Positions 7,703 through 15,100 of a stretch of DNA of 18,645 bases are shown here, in pieces (the first letter of the stretch is position 1; each line of letters begins with the position of its first letter). The position numbers were made by a program, and so were the translations under genes. The stretch is from Bacillota bacterium (GTDB taxonomy: Bacteria; Bacillota; Clostridia; Peptostreptococcales; Anaerovoracaceae): positions 1 through 18,645 of the forward strand of contig JAEEPD010000114.1 of the NCBI GenBank assembly GCA_016284575.1. Reading direction: 5' to 3'. Below the pieces are notes generated by a model. It searched no databases, was not told where the DNA came from, and saw only the letters and a program-made list of their open reading frames with translations.

Positions 7703-7711
7703 TGATATACT
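7703..7711 (+). promoter_or_regulatory. Predicted extended -10 promoter of the WYL regulator
   Basis: TGATATACT is a TGn-extended -10 (TATACT at 7706-7711). No good -35 is seen at 17 bp. A start near 7718 would give a leader of about 34 nt. Confidence 0.45.
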
Positions 7712-7751
7712 TTTAAAGTAGAACGTACCGAAAATGATGGAGGAAAGTGCG

Positions 7752-8708
7752 ATGATAACTAACAAGGCTGCCAGCAGCTGCGTTCTGAAGGTGCTGGAGG
7801 AATACTCGGACGACAAGCACATCATGAGCACCAAGGAGCTGCACGATGCTCTGCTGAGGGACTATGGGCTGGATCTGGACCGCCGCACCATATATTCGGC
7901 AGTGGAGACCCTGCAGGATCTGGGCTACGACATCTCGGACTTCTCCGAGAACCGGGAGGGCTATTATCTGAGGGAAAGGCTTCTTGACAGCGCCCAGCTG
8001 AGGCTTCTTATAGATGCGGTCAATTCCTTTGGCTATATCTCCAGGAGCCAGACACGGGAGCTTGCGGAACGGCTCACCAGCACCCTTTCTGTGTACGAGA
8101 GGCGCCGCTTCAGCTACGCCAACATCATAAGCGCGGATAAGAAGACCCTGAATCCCCAGGTCTTCCTGAACATAGAGATACTGGATGAGGCCATCAATTC
8201 CAGAAACAAGGTGTCCTTCACCTATATGGAGTACGGTTTGGATAAGAAGCTCCACCCCCGCAGGGAGAAAAAGTATGTGGCCAGTCCCTACGCCATGATC
8301 TGCGAGAACGAGCGCTACTATCTGGTGCTGATCTCAGAGGGCCACACGGATGCCAGCTTCTACCGCATAGACATGATGCAGGACATAGAGGTGCTGGAGG
8401 AGAAGGTGACCATAGGAAAGCGGGAGGCGGGGCTTGACAGCATCCCCCGGGTGGTATATGCCCACAGCGGTCAGCCTGAGATGATAAAGATAAGAGGGGA
8501 CATGACGGCTCTTCGCCACGTCATCGATGAATTCGGACAGGACACCATAATCCAGCCCGACGGCGACGGCTTCATAGCCAGCTTCAGGGCTGCTCCTGCG
8601 GGCATGGTCTACTGGGCTCTTCAATACATGCAGCACATAGAGGTCCTGGCGCCCCAGAGCCTGAGGGATGCCATAAAAAAGGCCATCAGCGAAAGCCATT
8701 ACCTGTAG
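7752..8708 (+). CDS. WYL-domain transcriptional regulator
   Basis: A 318-residue DNA-binding protein. An N-terminal winged helix-turn-helix (about 8-75) contains STKELHDALLRDYGLDLDRR and TIYSAVETLQDLGYD, followed by a helical linker and a WYL domain (about 140-215) with VSFTYMEYGLDKK, YVASPYAMICENERYYLVLI and FYRIDMMQDIEVLEE. The C-terminal part matches the usual WYL C-terminal extension. WYL domains sense small ligands or nucleic acid and serve as general regulators or, in some systems, defence regulators. ATG at 7752 is preferred because GGAGG lies 8 bp upstream; in-frame ATGs at 7734 and 7737 lie upstream of or within that site. Divergence from the zinc-finger gene suggests local control. 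No defence genes are nearby, so a general regulatory role is more likely. Confidence 0.9.
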   Translation: MITNKAASSCVLKVLEEYSDDKHIMSTKELHDALLRDYGLDLDRRTIYSAVETLQDLGYDISDFSENREGYYLRERLLDSAQLRLLIDAVNSFGYISRSQTRELAERLTSTLSVYERRRFSYANIISADKKTLNPQVFLNIEILDEAINSRNKVSFTYMEYGLDKKLHPRREKKYVASPYAMICENERYYLVLISEGHTDASFYRIDMMQDIEVLEEKVTIGKREAGLDSIPRVVYAHSGQPEMIKIRGDMTALRHVIDEFGQDTIIQPDGDGFIASFRAAPAGMVYWALQYMQHIEVLAPQSLRDAIKKAISESHYL

Positions 8709-8740
8709 GCTCCTTTCATAAAATCCAACGCAAATAAAAA

Positions 8741-8780
8741 CTGCAGCACCTTTTGGATGCTGCAGCTTTTTACTTTTTTT
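8741..8780. terminator. Bidirectional terminator between WYL gene and ridA
   Basis: Arms CTGCAGCA (8741-8748) and TGCTGCAG (8758-8765) form a perfect 8-bp stem, followed by CTTTTTACTTTTTTT on the plus strand. On the minus strand the same hairpin is followed by TTTTTATTTG, so it can stop both converging transcripts. Confidence 0.9.
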
Positions 8781-8782
8781 GA

Positions 8783-8801
8783 CCCGGGTCATGAGCCCGG
8801 G
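8783..8801. repeat. GC-rich inverted repeat beside the terminator
   Basis: Two CCCGGG arms (8783-8788 and 8796-8801) flank TCATGAG. Each arm is itself a palindrome, within GACCCGGGTC and GCCCGGGC. It lies in the 3' untranslated region of ridA, just upstream of the shared terminator hairpin on that strand. No T-run follows on the ridA strand, so it may protect the transcript end or have no role. Confidence 0.55.
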
Positions 8802-8828
8802 CGCATCACAGTTGGTATCCTGTAAGGA

Positions 8829-9176
8829 TTACTTTACTTCTGCGATTGCTTCGATCTCTACGACGGCACCGCCGGGGAGCTGCTTAACAGCGAAGCAGCT
8901 TCTTGCAGGGGATCCTGTGAAATACTCTGCATATACTGCGTTGAATGCTGCGAAATCTGCGATATCGGAAAGGAAGCAGGTGGTCTTTACAACCAGTTCT
9001 GCGCTGGAGCCGCCAGCCTCTACCAGTTCCTTAACCTTTTTGCAAGCCATGTGGGCTGCCTCAGTGATCTCGCCCATTCCAGTCTGACCGGAAACGAAAA
9101 CGAAACCGTTAGCCTTGATTGCAGGTGTATAGGGTCCGATGGGAGCGGGACCGCCGGGGATAATTATTTTTTCCAT
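8829..9176 (-). CDS. RidA/YjgF family protein, shortened form
   Basis: A 115-residue RidA-family protein. RidA enzymes form trimers and hydrolyse reactive enamine/imine intermediates made by PLP enzymes. Landmarks: IGPYTPAI (13-20), FVFVSGQ (25-31), VVKTTCFLSD (62-71), FNAVYAEYF (78-86), ARSCFAVKQLP (91-101) and VVEIEAIAEVK (105-115). Arg92 and Glu107 correspond to E. coli RidA Arg105 and Glu120, so the catalytic pair is kept. The segment after SGQ is about nine residues shorter than the usual family sequence, losing the DPxTGE-type loop. ATG at 9176 has AGGAGGT 6 bp upstream; an in-frame start further upstream would run over the promoter. It lies downstream of the M20 peptidase with no clear terminator between, so read-through is also possible. 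Confidence 0.93.
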   Translation of the reverse strand: MEKIIIPGGPAPIGPYTPAIKANGFVFVSGQTGMGEITEAAHMACKKVKELVEAGGSSAELVVKTTCFLSDIADFAAFNAVYAEYFTGSPARSCFAVKQLPGGAVVEIEAIAEVK

Positions 9177-9204
9177 GTATGTACCTCCTGAATTTATATA
9201 CTCA

Positions 9205-9230
9205 GAAGCGCCGCTTAAAAGCGTTGCTTC
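9205..9230. repeat. Imperfect palindrome in the ridA leader
   Basis: GAAGC...CGCTT is matched by AAGCG...GCTTC across 26 bp; the outer 5 bp and the inner 5 bp pair, with two unpaired or weak positions between. It lies between the predicted ridA start point and the ribosome binding site, so it could act as an operator or as an RNA hairpin in the leader. Confidence 0.4.
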
Positions 9231-9252
9231 CTTCAGTAAATCTGACACTAAA

Positions 9253-9281
9253 ATGTTACCCAAAAAATGCCCTGATGTCAA
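9253..9281 (-). promoter_or_regulatory. Predicted sigma-A promoter of ridA
   Basis: On the minus strand: a perfect TTGACA (9276-9281), 17 bp, then TAACAT (9253-9258). Transcription would start near 9246, leaving a leader of about 70 nt. Confidence 0.7.
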
Positions 9282-9321
9282 TTGAAGATTTGCGATGAGA
9301 GGGCAATACTTCAGCGAAAAG

Positions 9322-10767
9322 CTAAGCGTTTTCCTTTATCAGCGTCTTGTAGAAATCCACCGCGCCGGGCAGGCTGTAAAGGTCCAGGTTCTCGTTCAGT
9401 CCGTGCATGCCCTTCATCTGGTCCTTGCCGTAGACCACGGGGGAGAAGCGTATGCAGGCATCGCAGATCTCCTGGTAGAAGCGGGCATCGGTGCCGCCGG
9501 TCATCACGTAGGGGCAGGTGGGGAGCTTGGGGAAGACCTCTCCGATGACCCTTTCCACCATGTGATAGGCGTCGGAATGGATGTTCACCGGCGGGCAGAA
9601 ATCGTTGCTGTTTGGCATCTCCTGCACCTCCAGATCGTACTTGGCTGCGACCCTTCTGATTACCTCGTTGCTCTCCTTCATGCCCTGGTGGGGGATGTAG
9701 CGCAGATTGATGTTGAGGGTGGCCTCCTGAGGCATTACATTGTGACCGTCGGAGCCGGACTGCATGGTGAAGGCTGTGGTGGTCCGAAGCAGGGCTGCTC
9801 CCTGGCTGGAGATGGATGGCATCAGCCTGCACAGCAGGGACTTGAAGAGCCACATGTTACCGAAAAGGAATCTGTAGAGGAAGGTGCCGTAGGGCGCCAG
9901 GGTCCTGAACATGGCTTCGACTTCGGGCTCGAAGGACACGACCATGGGATTGTGGTCGTCGATCTCGGCTATGAACTTGCCCAGCCTTGCGATGGGGGAG
10001 TTCTTGGGAGGATAGCTGGAGTGGCCGCCATTGGAGCGGGCTATGATCTTAAGATTTCCCATGCCCTTTTCCAGCACGCCTATCATGGCGTAGTAGCCGT
10101 CGAAGCCTGCAATGGGTGTGTCCACTATGGCGCCGCCCTCGTCGCAGACGATGTAGGGCCTGACGCCTCTTCGTTTTAGCTCTGCCACCAGCTTCGGACA
10201 GCCGTCACCGCCCACCTCCTCCGTGCAGGAGGAGCTCAGATAGACGTCCTGCTCGGGCACCCAGCCCTCCTTAAGCAGCTCCTCGGCTGCCTGGAAGAAG
10301 GCCATCACGGAGCACTTGGTGTCCGCGCTGCCCCGGCCCCAGACCTTGCCGTCCGCGATGTCTCCGGAGTAGGGCTCGTGGAGCCATTCGCCTTCGGCGG
10401 GGACCACGTCCTGGTGGCCCATCAAAACCGCAGGCCGCTCGCTGCTCTTTCCCTTCCAGTAAAACAGCAGGTTGCCGTCGATCTCGGTCTTTTCCAGCTT
10501 TTCGTGTACCAGGGGGAAGAGCCCCTCCAGCACCTTGTGGAATTTCAGGAACTTCTCCCTCTGGTCCACTCCCGGCACCGATACGGTCTCGACCCGGACC
10601 ATCTCCGAAAGCTTCTGTCCGTAGGCCAGCTCCCGGTCCTTGTCGATCTTTGGCTGCCACTCGGACTTTTTCACCGGGGTCAGCAGGGTCCTGACCAGGG
10701 CTATAAGAAGAAGCAGCACCAGCAGTCCAAGGATACCCAGCAATATTTTAAGAATGATCATATCCAT
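9322..10767 (-). CDS. M20 family metallopeptidase with N-terminal membrane anchor (PM20D1/CPS1-like)
   Basis: A 481-residue zinc metallopeptidase. An N-terminal membrane helix (about 4-26) precedes the M20 catalytic domain: MGHQDVVPAEGEW (116-128, His118 ligand and Asp120), GRGSADTK (144-151, bridging Asp149), SCTEEVGGDG (180-189, general base Glu183 and ligand Glu184), CDEGG (208-212, ligand Asp209) and MHGLNENL (454-461, ligand His455). A dimerisation domain lies about 235-350. All active-site residues are intact. The anchored form and motifs fit the CPS1/PM20D1 branch, which cleaves dipeptides or N-acyl amino acids. Which side of the membrane holds the catalytic domain is uncertain. ATG at 10767 has GAAAGGTG just upstream; ATG at 10761 has more usual spacing and is an alternative start. 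It begins 24 bp after the upstream regulator gene, so the two are probably co-transcribed. Confidence 0.9.
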   Translation of the reverse strand: MDMIILKILLGILGLLVLLLLIALVRTLLTPVKKSEWQPKIDKDRELAYGQKLSEMVRVETVSVPGVDQREKFLKFHKVLEGLFPLVHEKLEKTEIDGNLLFYWKGKSSERPAVLMGHQDVVPAEGEWLHEPYSGDIADGKVWGRGSADTKCSVMAFFQAAEELLKEGWVPEQDVYLSSSCTEEVGGDGCPKLVAELKRRGVRPYIVCDEGGAIVDTPIAGFDGYYAMIGVLEKGMGNLKIIARSNGGHSSYPPKNSPIARLGKFIAEIDDHNPMVVSFEPEVEAMFRTLAPYGTFLYRFLFGNMWLFKSLLCRLMPSISSQGAALLRTTTAFTMQSGSDGHNVMPQEATLNINLRYIPHQGMKESNEVIRRVAAKYDLEVQEMPNSNDFCPPVNIHSDAYHMVERVIGEVFPKLPTCPYVMTGGTDARFYQEICDACIRFSPVVYGKDQMKGMHGLNENLDLYSLPGAVDFYKTLIKENA

Positions 10768-10791
10768 AGCACCTTTCTGTGACGATGGGGT

Positions 10792-11916
10792 TTATGACAG
10801 GAAGTTTTTCAGCTCCTGCATGGAGCCGGGCGCAGGGGTCCGCAGCGCGAACTCCCTCAGGGCTGCCAGCAGGGTGGGGTCCTTTACCGAAAGCAGGACG
10901 CCGGGCTTCTCAGGCGAGATGATCAGTGCATGGCTGCTTTTGATGTAAAACAGCACGCTCTGAGGCTGGAACTCCGCGCAGAGCAGCTCCGAATCCTCCC
11001 CCATGAATTCCGCGGCAGCCTCCATAAAGCCGGGGCTTTTGCTGCCGGTAAATACCTGCATCAGGGGTTTTGAGATCTGCAGAAGGCCGTTGAACTGCTC
11101 CTCCAGAAGCTGCAGCATATCCCTGTCATAGGTGTAGACCGTGTAGGCGCTTTGAATGCCGCTTACCGTGTAGCCGCCGAAGGCTGCCTCCCGTCCCTGT
11201 ATGATGAACCTTGTCTGATGGAACAGCCCGTCCCTTATTCTGGGGCAGTACCAGGGCTCTATGCTGCCGGTAAGGTACAGGGGTATCCAGCCGGCCAGCG
11301 CATCCATCAGCTCTCCCAGGTTTCTTGACATGTTGTGTATCATCCTGATGCGATTCCCTTTAGTCAGGTTCTGCATCATAAGACCTGCCCACTTTCTGAA
11401 ATACTCGGGGTCCTCCGTCATCCAGCTCATATCCTCGTCTGAATAGAGCAGCAGGGTGACGGGCTCGTCCGAGCCGGCTGCTGACGTCAGCAGCCTTTCA
11501 GCCGCCTGACGCTTACCTTCGTTTCCGTAGTAGAAAAATCCGCGGGCGTCAGCGCTGCCGGATTGGCAGAAGGCTGTACCCTGGTGACTGCTGGCTGAGG
11601 GGTGGCCGGTTTCCGTGTCCTCCTCCTCCAGCCACGCTGCGATGAGCGCTGCCTGAGCCCCTGTATCCAAAGGCCAGCTTTCGCCCGGGCATATCATGTC
11701 CTCCGCGCCCTTGATCTGAAAGGGCTCCCTTATCCTTCTGGCGAAGAATTCCGCTGCCGGCGCGATGAAGGATTTCTGCCTGGGCAGGCCTCTTTCACCG
11801 TTTCTTATGCGGCTTATGTGGGAGCTGTCAAAATTCAGCGCCTTGGCCAGAACGTTGTTTCTGGTGGAGGTGAGATTCATAAGATAGTCCAGTTTTTTTC
11901 CTATGTAAAAGGGCAT
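10792..11916 (-). CDS. XRE-type helix-turn-helix regulator with a large C-terminal domain
   Basis: A 374-residue protein with an N-terminal helix-turn-helix (about 13-46): STRNNVLAKALNFDSSHISR, followed by IRNGERGLPR. The remaining 300 or so residues are not a domain I can name. They contain VTLLLYSDEDMSWM, KGNRIRMIHNMSRNLGELMD and GWIPLYLTGSIEPWY, a pattern I recall from clostridial XRE-type regulators, suggesting a ligand-sensing domain. No signal peptide. ATG at 11916 was chosen over the longer frame (to 12015) because AGGAGA lies 4-5 bp upstream and the longer version would run over the promoter. It is divergent from the giant secreted-protein gene and 24 bp upstream of the M20 peptidase, so it may regulate one or both. 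Confidence 0.85.
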   Translation of the reverse strand: MPFYIGKKLDYLMNLTSTRNNVLAKALNFDSSHISRIRNGERGLPRQKSFIAPAAEFFARRIREPFQIKGAEDMICPGESWPLDTGAQAALIAAWLEEEDTETGHPSASSHQGTAFCQSGSADARGFFYYGNEGKRQAAERLLTSAAGSDEPVTLLLYSDEDMSWMTEDPEYFRKWAGLMMQNLTKGNRIRMIHNMSRNLGELMDALAGWIPLYLTGSIEPWYCPRIRDGLFHQTRFIIQGREAAFGGYTVSGIQSAYTVYTYDRDMLQLLEEQFNGLLQISKPLMQVFTGSKSPGFMEAAAEFMGEDSELLCAEFQPQSVLFYIKSSHALIISPEKPGVLLSVKDPTLLAALREFALRTPAPGSMQELKNFLS

Positions 11917-11986
11917 ATTATCTCCTGTCCCCGGCCCTCCGGCATCCTTCGGGCCGCCTTCACATACATGAATATCATATATATTA

Positions 11987-12015
11987 ATATTAATGTCATA
12001 ATGGAAATTTGTCAA
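11987..12015 (-). promoter_or_regulatory. Predicted sigma-A promoter of the XRE regulator operon
   Basis: On the minus strand: a perfect TTGACA (12010-12015), 17 bp, then TAATAT (11987-11992). Transcription would start near 11980, about 64 nt before the ATG at 11916. The -35 lies inside a TGTCA/TGACA half-site. Confidence 0.7.
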
Positions 12016-12046
12016 TAAAAATGACAGTTAATCAGTCAATGACAAA
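11994..12046. promoter_or_regulatory. Cluster of TGTCA/TGACA half-sites, possible operator region
   Basis: TGTCA occurs at 11994-11998 and 12010-12014, and TGACA at 12022-12026 and 12040-12044. TTTGTCA (12008-12014) and TGACAAA (12040-12046) form a perfect 7-bp inverted repeat, and TGTCA/TGACA (12010-12026) a tighter one. The cluster overlaps the regulator's own promoter and lies upstream of the giant gene's promoter, as expected for an autoregulated divergent control region. Assignment to the XRE protein is inference. Confidence 0.45.
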
Positions 12047-12079
12047 TGCCTTTGCCCGCTTTTTCGCATTATCCCGCTA

Positions 12080-12107
12080 TTGTAAAATGTAATTGGCATA
12101 ATATATT
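12080..12107 (+). promoter_or_regulatory. Predicted sigma-A promoter of the giant secreted-protein gene
   Basis: TTGTAA (12080-12085), 16 bp, TATATT (12102-12107). Transcription would begin near 12114, leaving about 46 nt before the ATG at 12160. The -35 is weak, so an activator may be needed. Confidence 0.5.
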
Positions 12108-12110
12108 CTG

Positions 12111-12131
12111 CCGGCGGAGATCCTCTGCCGG
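12111..12131. repeat. Perfect-arm palindrome at the predicted transcription start
   Basis: CCGGCGGAG (12111-12119) pairs with CTCTGCCGG (12123-12131) across a 3-nt ATC loop, with one G-T pair. It overlaps the predicted start point and lies upstream of AAGGAGGA at 12145. It may be an operator or a 5'-end RNA hairpin. No T-run follows within the spacing needed for a terminator. Confidence 0.6.
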
Positions 12132-12159
12132 AGTTCAGGAATTTAAGGAGGAATACAAA

Positions 12160-15100
12160 ATGTTAAGGAGGTTTGTCAGCTTTCTGCTGATCCTTACGCT
12201 GTGCTTCGGCTTGATGCCTATGCACGCATTTGCGGATCCTGTCGGCACGGTTGACGGCGAACCGATCTATCTCGAAGGCGTCAGCATCAGCGGTACGGCA
12301 TTCGACGGCCGCGCCGTGATGATAAACGCGGGATCGATCTACGAACATGTCGCCGAAGACGAGACCGAGCTGATACAGCAGTTCTTCTACATGGACGACA
12401 ATGCCCATGAGACAGCTCACCGCATCACCATCTGGACGCTCTACAATGAGCTGGATCCCTCAGGCATCAGCCTGAGCGGCGCCGTAAACACGGCGGGCAA
12501 CTTCACCGCTCAGGATGCTGTTCTGAGCACCCTGCACGAGGGTGAGGTCTACCACCTGTATCAGGCACCGGTCATGATAGATGAGGGCGGCGGAGATGCC
12601 GAGATACTCTACAAGGGCGCCGTGGTCGGCAAGCTGGTGCTGGTGCCCGGAGGCTATCAGGATACCTACATCGGCGAGACCATCATCACGGCTGAGGATG
12701 CAAACGGAGTGCTCACACTGGAATTCTCCGGATACAACATCCCTCAGGATCCTGTGGTCACTTTCGGCGATGTGGAATACGACAGCGACGACAATCCTGT
12801 GATCAACGAGCTCTGGGAAGCCAAAGGACCTGCCACAGCGAACAGCCTCGGTGTCTACACCGCATATCTGGTGCCGAAGTCAGATGAATCGAAGCAGGCA
12901 CCCTGGCAGACCATGTTCATCAACGGCGAAACGGCCCATATTTTCGGAGACATGGCGGCCCAGATCCCCCAGATGAACCCCATCAACGGTGAAGGGGGCA
13001 GCGAGATCATCGTGGAGGCGCTTCCGCCCGTTGTCAGCGGACCCGGAAACATCACAAGCCCCACCATCACCTATACCATCACCCCGAACGATTATCCTCA
13101 GATGCGTTCGAAGCTGGACGGCGGCGAATGGTCCGGCTGGGAGACCACTGCCAGCAAGACATTCACCCTGACCACAGGGGACTACGGTCTGCACACCGCG
13201 GACTTTGAGTTCGGCCCCGAGGACGGAGAGATCATAAGCCGCTCCTACAGCTTCACATATACAAACGCCACCCAGGCGGAAGCCCCGGAGGCGGTGTTCC
13301 TGAAGGACAACAACTCCGGCGGACACAAGAAGCTGGTGGCTTCAGGCGGAGCCTACAGCCTCACGGCCGGAGCCGAGTATCTTCCCGCAGCGGTCTACGG
13401 CAGCGCAGATGACGAAGCCGCAGCTCTGGAGGCCATAGTTTACTGCGGAAGCAGCAGCGAAGAGCTGGGAAGCTTCGGCGGATCCGACGTGACCATGCTG
13501 GACATGGTAAGGCTCTCCGGCACCAACAGCTATGAGGCGGCGGTTCCCTTTACCGCGGAGACCGGGAATTACCGCATAGGCGTGCGCGTAAAGCAGGGCG
13601 AGTACGACGCTTCTGCAGGCAAGGTGACCGAGATCATGGCTACCGGATATGTCCAGCCCCAGATCTACAGCTCCACAGATCCCTGGTACAGCAAACGCGG
13701 CTATGACTCGAACAGCGACAAATACAACATCTACAGAGATACGGTCATAAGCGGATCTTTCTCCGGAACCAGCGGAAATGGCTACAGGGGCAGCATGGTC
13801 CTTTACTGGAAGGATCTTTCCGGAGCGGAGCAGACCTCCGAACAGGAAATGGAGTGCACCAACACCTGGATGGGCTGGTACAAAGGCTCCATGGGCATCC
13901 CTGAGAATGCTGCGTCCGTCACGAAGATCAGCTACAGGCTGGAGCTGGTTTCCGATCCGGATCAGTACACGGAGATCCCCTTTGACCTGAACAACCACAG
14001 GCTCATGAGCATCGTCACCCTGACCGGCATCCCCGCAAACTATGAGGGATCCACCCTGATTATCTACAGGGACAACGATGACGGGACGCAAACCTCCCTG
14101 AAATGGATCAGGCTATGGGGTGAGCCCACCGAAAAATTCGAAGACCTTCCCCCCGGAAATTACAGCTACAAAGTAAGAGGCTACAGCAGCGAAATAACCA
14201 GCGGCACCTTCACTATCCCTGAAAACGCCGGAACTTTTGCTGTTCCCATCGAGGCCAGAGCCATAGCGGATCTGACTCTGAATGTGAACCATACCTCCAG
14301 CGATTTTTATTACCTGAACTACCGCGTATTCTACGGACCCGGCGATTCCGACTACACCCCGGGATATGTTGTTCCGGACAGCAGCGGCAAGGCCACCCTC
14401 AGCCAGGTCCAGGTATTTCAGGCTGATGGCACTACCCCCACAAGGATCGAGTTCTGTCTGTCATGCAACGGCTATCAGGAGATAGCCGGAGCAGGAGTGG
14501 ACAAATACGGAATACTCAGCTACACCATGGCGGAGGACGAAAACAGCCTCTCCTTCACCGTAAGAGATTACCTGACCCACGATCTGACCGGAAAGGTCCT
14601 CAATCCTCTCGGAAAGCCCCCCACTGACGGTTCTTTGCATTACTCAATGAAGAGAGAGATCGGCTGGCCTGTGGAAAAGAAGGACGAGAATGGCAACGTG
14701 ATCGGTACAGAGCGGCCGGTCGAAACCGACTATGGCTGGGCCGACCCCGGTTCGGACGGCTCATATCAGATCCAGGGCCTTTGGACTGACGGGAAAGTGG
14801 AGGTGTCGCTCCTCCGTTATTCGGGCTCCTGGTACGGCACTCCCGCCTACAAGGATGTCAGATTCGTTCCGACCTCAGACGAGACTGTCCACAACATACA
14901 GCTTGAATATGCAGACTATGGCTCCATAACCGTGGACCTTGCTCTGCTGCGCAAGGACGATGACGGCAATGATGTGGAGGTCGAGGGCGACTACAGCATG
15001 CTCCAGGCCCCGGAGATCTGGACCGATAACGGCTGGCAGCTGAACTGGCACGGCGGAGAAAACGGCGTCTATTATCTGAGCGATGACCGCGTAAAGCCGG

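Noticed and set aside
7734..8708. WYL regulator as a defence-island marker
   Set aside because: WYL proteins occur in defence islands, but no nuclease, CRISPR, restriction or toxin gene is visible around it. A general or local regulator is simpler.
9177..9281. N-terminal extension of ridA by 35 residues
   Set aside because: RidA proteins begin near the IPxxPAPIGPY motif. The extension covers the promoter and leader, and AGGAGGT precedes ATG at 9176.
9295..10179. Plus-strand open frame over the M20 peptidase gene
   Set aside because: It is the reverse reading of intact M20 metal-binding motifs, with no family signature of its own.
11917..12015. N-terminal extension of the XRE regulator by 33 residues
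   Set aside because: The extension would cover the predicted promoter and lacks a ribosome binding site, while AGGAGA precedes the ATG at 11916.
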